Below, piece by piece: positions 62,214 through 64,000 of a DNA stretch of 64,000 bases (its first letter is position 1; each line of letters starts with the position of its first letter). The stretch spans positions 1,302,001 to 1,366,000 of the forward strand of contig NZ_CP096659.1 in the NCBI RefSeq assembly GCF_023238205.1, read 5' to 3'. Below the pieces are notes generated by a model. It did no database searches. It saw only the letters and a list, made by a program, of their open reading frames with translations, and was not told the DNA's origin. Made by a program: the position numbers and the translations under genes. The DNA comes from Halorussus limi. GTDB taxonomy: Archaea; Halobacteriota; Halobacteria; Halobacteriales; Haladaptataceae.

Positions 62214-62253
62214 TGCCGTACAGTACGCCAGCTAACACTATCAGAGACAAACA

Positions 62254-62907
62254 ATGACGGAAGACGACACTCTCATCGAGAAGCTTACGGGCGAATCGTC
62301 GCGCAGAACGTTCATGAAGTCCAGTGCGCTCGCGTCGGGCGGACTCGCGCTGGGGGCGTCCGGCGCAGGAACCGTCGCCGCTCAACAGGACGGCGGCGGA
62401 GACTGGAAGCGGGGGCTGATGTTCCAGACTAACTTCTTCCCGCAGTCGCAGTTCACGGTCCGGTCGAAACCGCTCCCGTGGGCACCGGTCTACAACCAGA
62501 ACGAGGAGGACTTCCTCAACGAGGAGAACCGGAGTCTGCTGTTCCAGAATCCGGGGGTCTTCCAGAACATCAACGCCCACGTCATCGAGTGGCAGTTCGC
62601 CGGGCAAGACTGGGGCTTCCTGTTCATTCCGAACTCCGTGAACGTCCAGCAGGGCCAGACGTACCGGACCAGTCCCGTGTTCGGCACGTTCGGACCCGAG
62701 GACTTCGGGGATTACGGCATCGACACGGGCGTCCAAGACGAGGCGTTCGTGGGCGCGGACGAGAACCAGTACCTCGACGAAGGTGCGAACGAACTCGGAC
62801 TCATCACCATCCAGTTCTCCCCCGTCAGCGGCGGCGGTCAAGGCACCACGACGCAGGGCGACGGCGGTGGCGGTCAAGACACTACGACGCAGAGCGGCGG
62901 CAACTGA
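62254..62907 (+). CDS. Tat-exported protein of unknown function
   Basis: 217 aa. Classic twin-arginine signal: SRRTFMKSS at about 16-24, hydrophobic ASGGLALGASGAG and AAQQ near 43, so the folded protein is exported. Mature part as for the upstream paralogue, with repeated MFQ...FFPQSQF and FLFIPN strands, plus a Gly/Thr/Gln-rich low-complexity C-terminus (TTTQGDGGGGQDTTTQ). The gap of 40 bp to the preceding gene suggests co-transcription. No catalytic motif seen. Confidence 0.75.
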   Translation: MTEDDTLIEKLTGESSRRTFMKSSALASGGLALGASGAGTVAAQQDGGGDWKRGLMFQTNFFPQSQFTVRSKPLPWAPVYNQNEEDFLNEENRSLLFQNPGVFQNINAHVIEWQFAGQDWGFLFIPNSVNVQQGQTYRTSPVFGTFGPEDFGDYGIDTGVQDEAFVGADENQYLDEGANELGLITIQFSPVSGGGQGTTTQGDGGGGQDTTTQSGGN

Positions 62908-62970
62908 CTGCCGTCTCGCTATCTCGGAGCGGACTGACTCTTTTTTACCGACGGTGACGCGGATGCCCAC

Positions 62971-62977
62971 TTTATAA
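62971..62977 (+). promoter_or_regulatory. TATA box of the proline dehydrogenase gene
   Basis: TTTATAA, about 30 bp before the ATG at 63003; implies a leaderless mRNA. Confidence 0.65.
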
Positions 62978-63002
62978 GACGGGAGGGTGCAAACACCCGC
63001 CC

Positions 63003-63839
63003 ATGATACCGCCCATCGCGAGCAAGTTCGTCGCCGGGGAGTCGCCGGCTGAGGCGCTCGAACACACCCGCGACCTGAACGACCGGAACGTGAAGTCCAT
63101 CCTCAACCTGCTCGGCGAACACTACCACGAGCGCGCTCCCGCCGACGAGGACGCGGAGGCGTACCTCCGACTGGTGGACGACATCGAGACCAGCGAGGCC
63201 GACGCCTGCGTCTCGGTCAAGCCCTCGCAGGTCGGTCTCGACGTTGGGACCGAGGTGTTCCACGAGAACGTCGAGCGCATCGTCGACTACGCCGCCGACC
63301 GCGACGTGTTCGTCTGGATAGACATGGAGGACCACGACACGACCGACGCGACCCTCGACATCTTCGAGAAACTCTCTCGGAAACACGAGGGCGGCGTCGG
63401 CGTCTGCGTGCAGGCGAACCTCAAGCGGACCGACGACGACCTCGAACGCCTCGCGGACCTCCCCGGCAAGGTCCGACTCGTGAAGGGCGCCTACGACCCG
63501 CCCGCCGAAGTCGCGCTCAAGGAGAAGTCGGCGGTCAACGCCGCGTACGAGCGCCAACTCGAATACATGTTCGAGCACTTCGACGGCGGTATCGCGGTCG
63601 GGAGCCACGACCCCCGGATGATAGACCGCGCCGAGGAGTTCCACGAGGAGTACGGCACCGACTTCGAGATTCAGATGCTGATGGGCGTGCGCGAGGACGC
63701 CCAGTACGACCTCGCAGCGGAGTACGAGGTCTGGCAGTACGTCCCCTACGGCGACAAGTGGCTCTCGTACTTCTACCGGCGCGCGATGGAGCGCAAGGAG
63801 AATCTCCTGTTCGCGGTCCGTGCGGTCCTCGGCCGGTAA
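63003..63839 (+). CDS. putA: proline dehydrogenase
   Basis: 278 aa FAD TIM-barrel enzyme oxidising proline to pyrroline-5-carboxylate; only the dehydrogenase domain is present. Family elements: DACVSVKPSQVG near 67-78, WIDMEDHDTTD near 104-114, RLVKGAYDPPAEV near 157-169, GSHDPRMI and the C-terminal YGDKWLSYFYRRAMER that closes the proline site. A bacterial-type fused P5C dehydrogenase domain is absent, as expected in archaea. Confidence 0.92.
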   Translation: MIPPIASKFVAGESPAEALEHTRDLNDRNVKSILNLLGEHYHERAPADEDAEAYLRLVDDIETSEADACVSVKPSQVGLDVGTEVFHENVERIVDYAADRDVFVWIDMEDHDTTDATLDIFEKLSRKHEGGVGVCVQANLKRTDDDLERLADLPGKVRLVKGAYDPPAEVALKEKSAVNAAYERQLEYMFEHFDGGIAVGSHDPRMIDRAEEFHEEYGTDFEIQMLMGVREDAQYDLAAEYEVWQYVPYGDKWLSYFYRRAMERKENLLFAVRAVLGR

Positions 63840-63969
63840 GCCGGACGCGTCTCGGTTCTCGTTCGGACCCGTCAGCGCCGACAGCACTGATATAGATAGC
63901 GGGGAAAACAATGAATTTTAGTAAAACTAGCAGAAAAATATATCTCCGTGGTGGTTGTTAACACTCTAC

Positions 63970-63977
63970 TGGAGGTG
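63970..63977 (+). promoter_or_regulatory. strong Shine-Dalgarno site
   Basis: TGGAGGTGA, 5 bp before the ATG at 63983. Unlike most genes here, whose TATA boxes lie ~30 bp upstream, this gene has a leader; the AT-rich segment 63900-63950 (with AAAATATATC) is its probable promoter. Confidence 0.7.
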
Positions 63978-63982
63978 AACCC

Positions 63983-64000
63983 ATGATCAGCATCACGTTC
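63983..64000 (+). CDS. start of a gene running past the window
   Basis: Only MISITF can be read before the window ends. Start supported by the Shine-Dalgarno site. Too short to name. Confidence 0.5.

Overview
The window is chromosomal DNA of a halophilic archaeon (class Halobacteria). The signs are very high GC, strongly acidic proteins rich in Asp and Glu, TATA boxes 25-32 bp upstream of start codons (mostly leaderless genes), a 5S rRNA directly followed by tRNA-Cys, and typical archaeal genes: thermosome, CDP-archaeol synthase, TiaS, EndA, GfcR. Genus cannot be fixed by reading alone.

Layout. 1-1.9 kb: 3' part of 23S rRNA, a tRNA-like 5S leader, 5S rRNA, terminator hairpin and tRNA-Cys(GCA). 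2-9.7 kb: 5-FTHF cyclo-ligase, a DrrAB-type ABC exporter, two small membrane proteins, trpS-endA and a NucS-N/zinc-ribbon protein. 9.8-17 kb: HAD phosphatase, iron alcohol dehydrogenase, Ski2-type helicase, MATE transporter, class II aldolase and a DUF378 protein. 17-26 kb: lipoyl synthase and a 2-oxoacid dehydrogenase complex (E1a, E1b, E2, E3), with a threonine ammonia-lyase and an acyl-CoA dehydrogenase-like gene lying between E2 and E3. 26-35 kb: small zinc protein, prephenate dehydratase, a 17 x 11 bp tandem repeat, Hsp20, Bcp, OsmC, OCD/alanine dehydrogenase, a lipoprotein and the thermosome. 35-43 kb: tRNA-Ser(GGA), RidA plus a second threonine ammonia-lyase, GGCT, a second MATE, citrate synthase and a PhoU/RCK_C protein. 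43-54 kb: a frameshifted MFS gene, a nitronate monooxygenase-like enzyme, an intact MFS gene, an aspartoacylase-like/threonine synthase-like/NUDIX row, TiaS, a conserved HTH regulator, glutaredoxin and an arylsulfotransferase-family protein. 54-64 kb: two tandem NCS2 nucleobase permeases, GfcR, PyrE, an HxlR regulator, CarS, a YdjM-like protein, a pair of paralogous exported-type proteins, proline dehydrogenase and the start of a further gene.

How genes work together. The 17-26 kb block reads as amino-acid-derived 2-oxoacid oxidation: LipA makes the cofactor, threonine ammonia-lyase can give 2-oxobutanoate, and E1/E2/E3 can give the acyl-CoA. RidA beside the second threonine ammonia-lyase fits detoxification of its enamine product. 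EndA and TrpS are adjacent, fitting the intron-bearing haloarchaeal tRNA-Trp. The NCS2/GfcR/PyrE/HxlR block looks like a nucleobase uptake and phosphoribosyl-transfer neighbourhood.

The most unusual structure is a family of short, non-coding, CGCTCG/TTCGCT-rich elements with an inverted repeat (TTTTGC ... GCAAAA) followed by GATNNAAAnCC. Two of them, after citrate synthase and after TiaS, are bracketed by a direct duplication of the 3' end of the adjacent gene including a stop codon. This resembles an element that inserts at gene ends and restores the gene tail. A third copy sits at the 5' end of the GGCT gene. I know of no described system that matches, though I could not search. Other items: a frameshift caused by an exact 11-bp tandem duplication, an acyl-CoA dehydrogenase-like protein lacking the usual catalytic glutamate, and two candidate micro-ORF or small-RNA loci.
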